The notes below the pieces were generated by a model. That model was not told the origin of the DNA. It ran no database searches and saw nothing but the letters and a program-made list of their open reading frames with translations. Positions 6,158-6,366 of a stretch of 6,366 nt of DNA are shown piece by piece (position 1 is the stretch's first letter; every line of letters starts with the position of its first letter). A program made the position numbers and the translations under genes. The stretch is from Deltaproteobacteria bacterium (GTDB lineage: Bacteria > Desulfobacterota > Syntrophia > Syntrophales > Smithellaceae): NCBI GenBank assembly GCA_017860985.1, contig JAGFXG010000193.1, forward strand, positions 1-6,366, written 5' to 3'.

Positions 6158-6366
6158 TTATCCCATCGCCGGAAAGGCCGCCAGCTTTGTATAAACTGCT
6201 CCCTGCGGCATCAGGCGGCTCTGAAACAGGACCAGTTCCCGGCACACAAATTCTCCGGCGGCAAATGCACTGTGTTTGGCCAGGGCTTCGCCGAGCCCCG
6301 ATACACCGCGCGGATCTTTGATCCGGGCCAGTGTTAAATGCGCCCGAAAAGGCCGGTCGTCTTTCA
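6158..6366 (-). CDS. thpR: RNA 2',3'-cyclic phosphodiesterase (ThpR/LigT family), C-terminal part
   Basis: The last 68 residues of a 2H-phosphoesterase are visible; the start lies beyond the right edge. My translation of the complement begins KDDRPFRAHLTLARIKDP. It contains the second HxT signature of the 2H superfamily (HLT, visible residues 9-11), whose histidine is catalytic in the family. The tail LVLFQSRLMPQGAVYTKL matches the usual ThpR ending, in which a strand is followed by a Ser/Arg-Leu-x-Pro-x-Gly-x-x-Tyr segment. It ends in TAA at 6158-6160. Family members hydrolyse RNA 2',3'-cyclic phosphates and were first noted as 2'-5' RNA ligases; the physiological role is poorly settled. Position directly upstream of recA is a familiar deltaproteobacterial arrangement and supports the call. 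The N-terminal HxT motif cannot be checked here. Confidence 0.88.
   Translation of the reverse strand, partial: KDDRPFRAHLTLARIKDPRGVSGLGEALAKHSAFAAGEFVCRELVLFQSRLMPQGAVYTKLAAFPAMG

Overview
The window reads as a chromosomal housekeeping locus of a Gram-negative bacterium. The order thpR, recA, recX, alaS is common in Desulfobacterota (former Deltaproteobacteria) and some related phyla. A Syntrophales-like or other deltaproteobacterial source is my best guess; it rests on gene order and the general look of RecA and AlaRS, not on a database comparison. Every supportable gene lies on the minus strand, so transcription runs from high to low coordinates.

Right to left: the C-terminal end of thpR, an RNA 2',3'-cyclic phosphodiesterase (6158-6366, cut by the window edge). 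A 133-base leader follows, ending in a perfect Shine-Dalgarno. Then come recA (5008-6024), recX (4521-5006, GTG start one base after the recA stop) and alaS (start at 4528, overlapping the recX stop by 8 bases). The tight spacing suggests one recA-recX-alaS transcript: the recombinase, its regulator, and an essential tRNA synthetase.

The main anomaly is in alaS. The catalytic and editing parts are intact to about residue 700. The frame then breaks at 2429-2445, and the C-terminal DHHA1 (C-Ala) part resumes in another frame (2035-2457). About 40-50 residues normally found between the two are missing. The junction can be read as AlaRS sequence in both frames, which points to a deletion between short direct repeats, either real or an assembly collapse.

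Left of alaS are a membrane-anchored SIMPL-domain protein (1191-1955) and a small secreted four-cysteine protein of unknown function (579-1085). Both have good ribosome binding sites, and a hairpin (1131-1162) lies between them. The leftmost 578 bases are AT-richer and hold only weak candidates: an open frame at 176-451 without a convincing start, possibly a relic, and a Lys/Ser/Pro-rich partial frame leaving the window at 1-179. I found no tRNA, rRNA, CRISPR, insertion sequence or convincing SOS box, and no obvious new multi-gene system.
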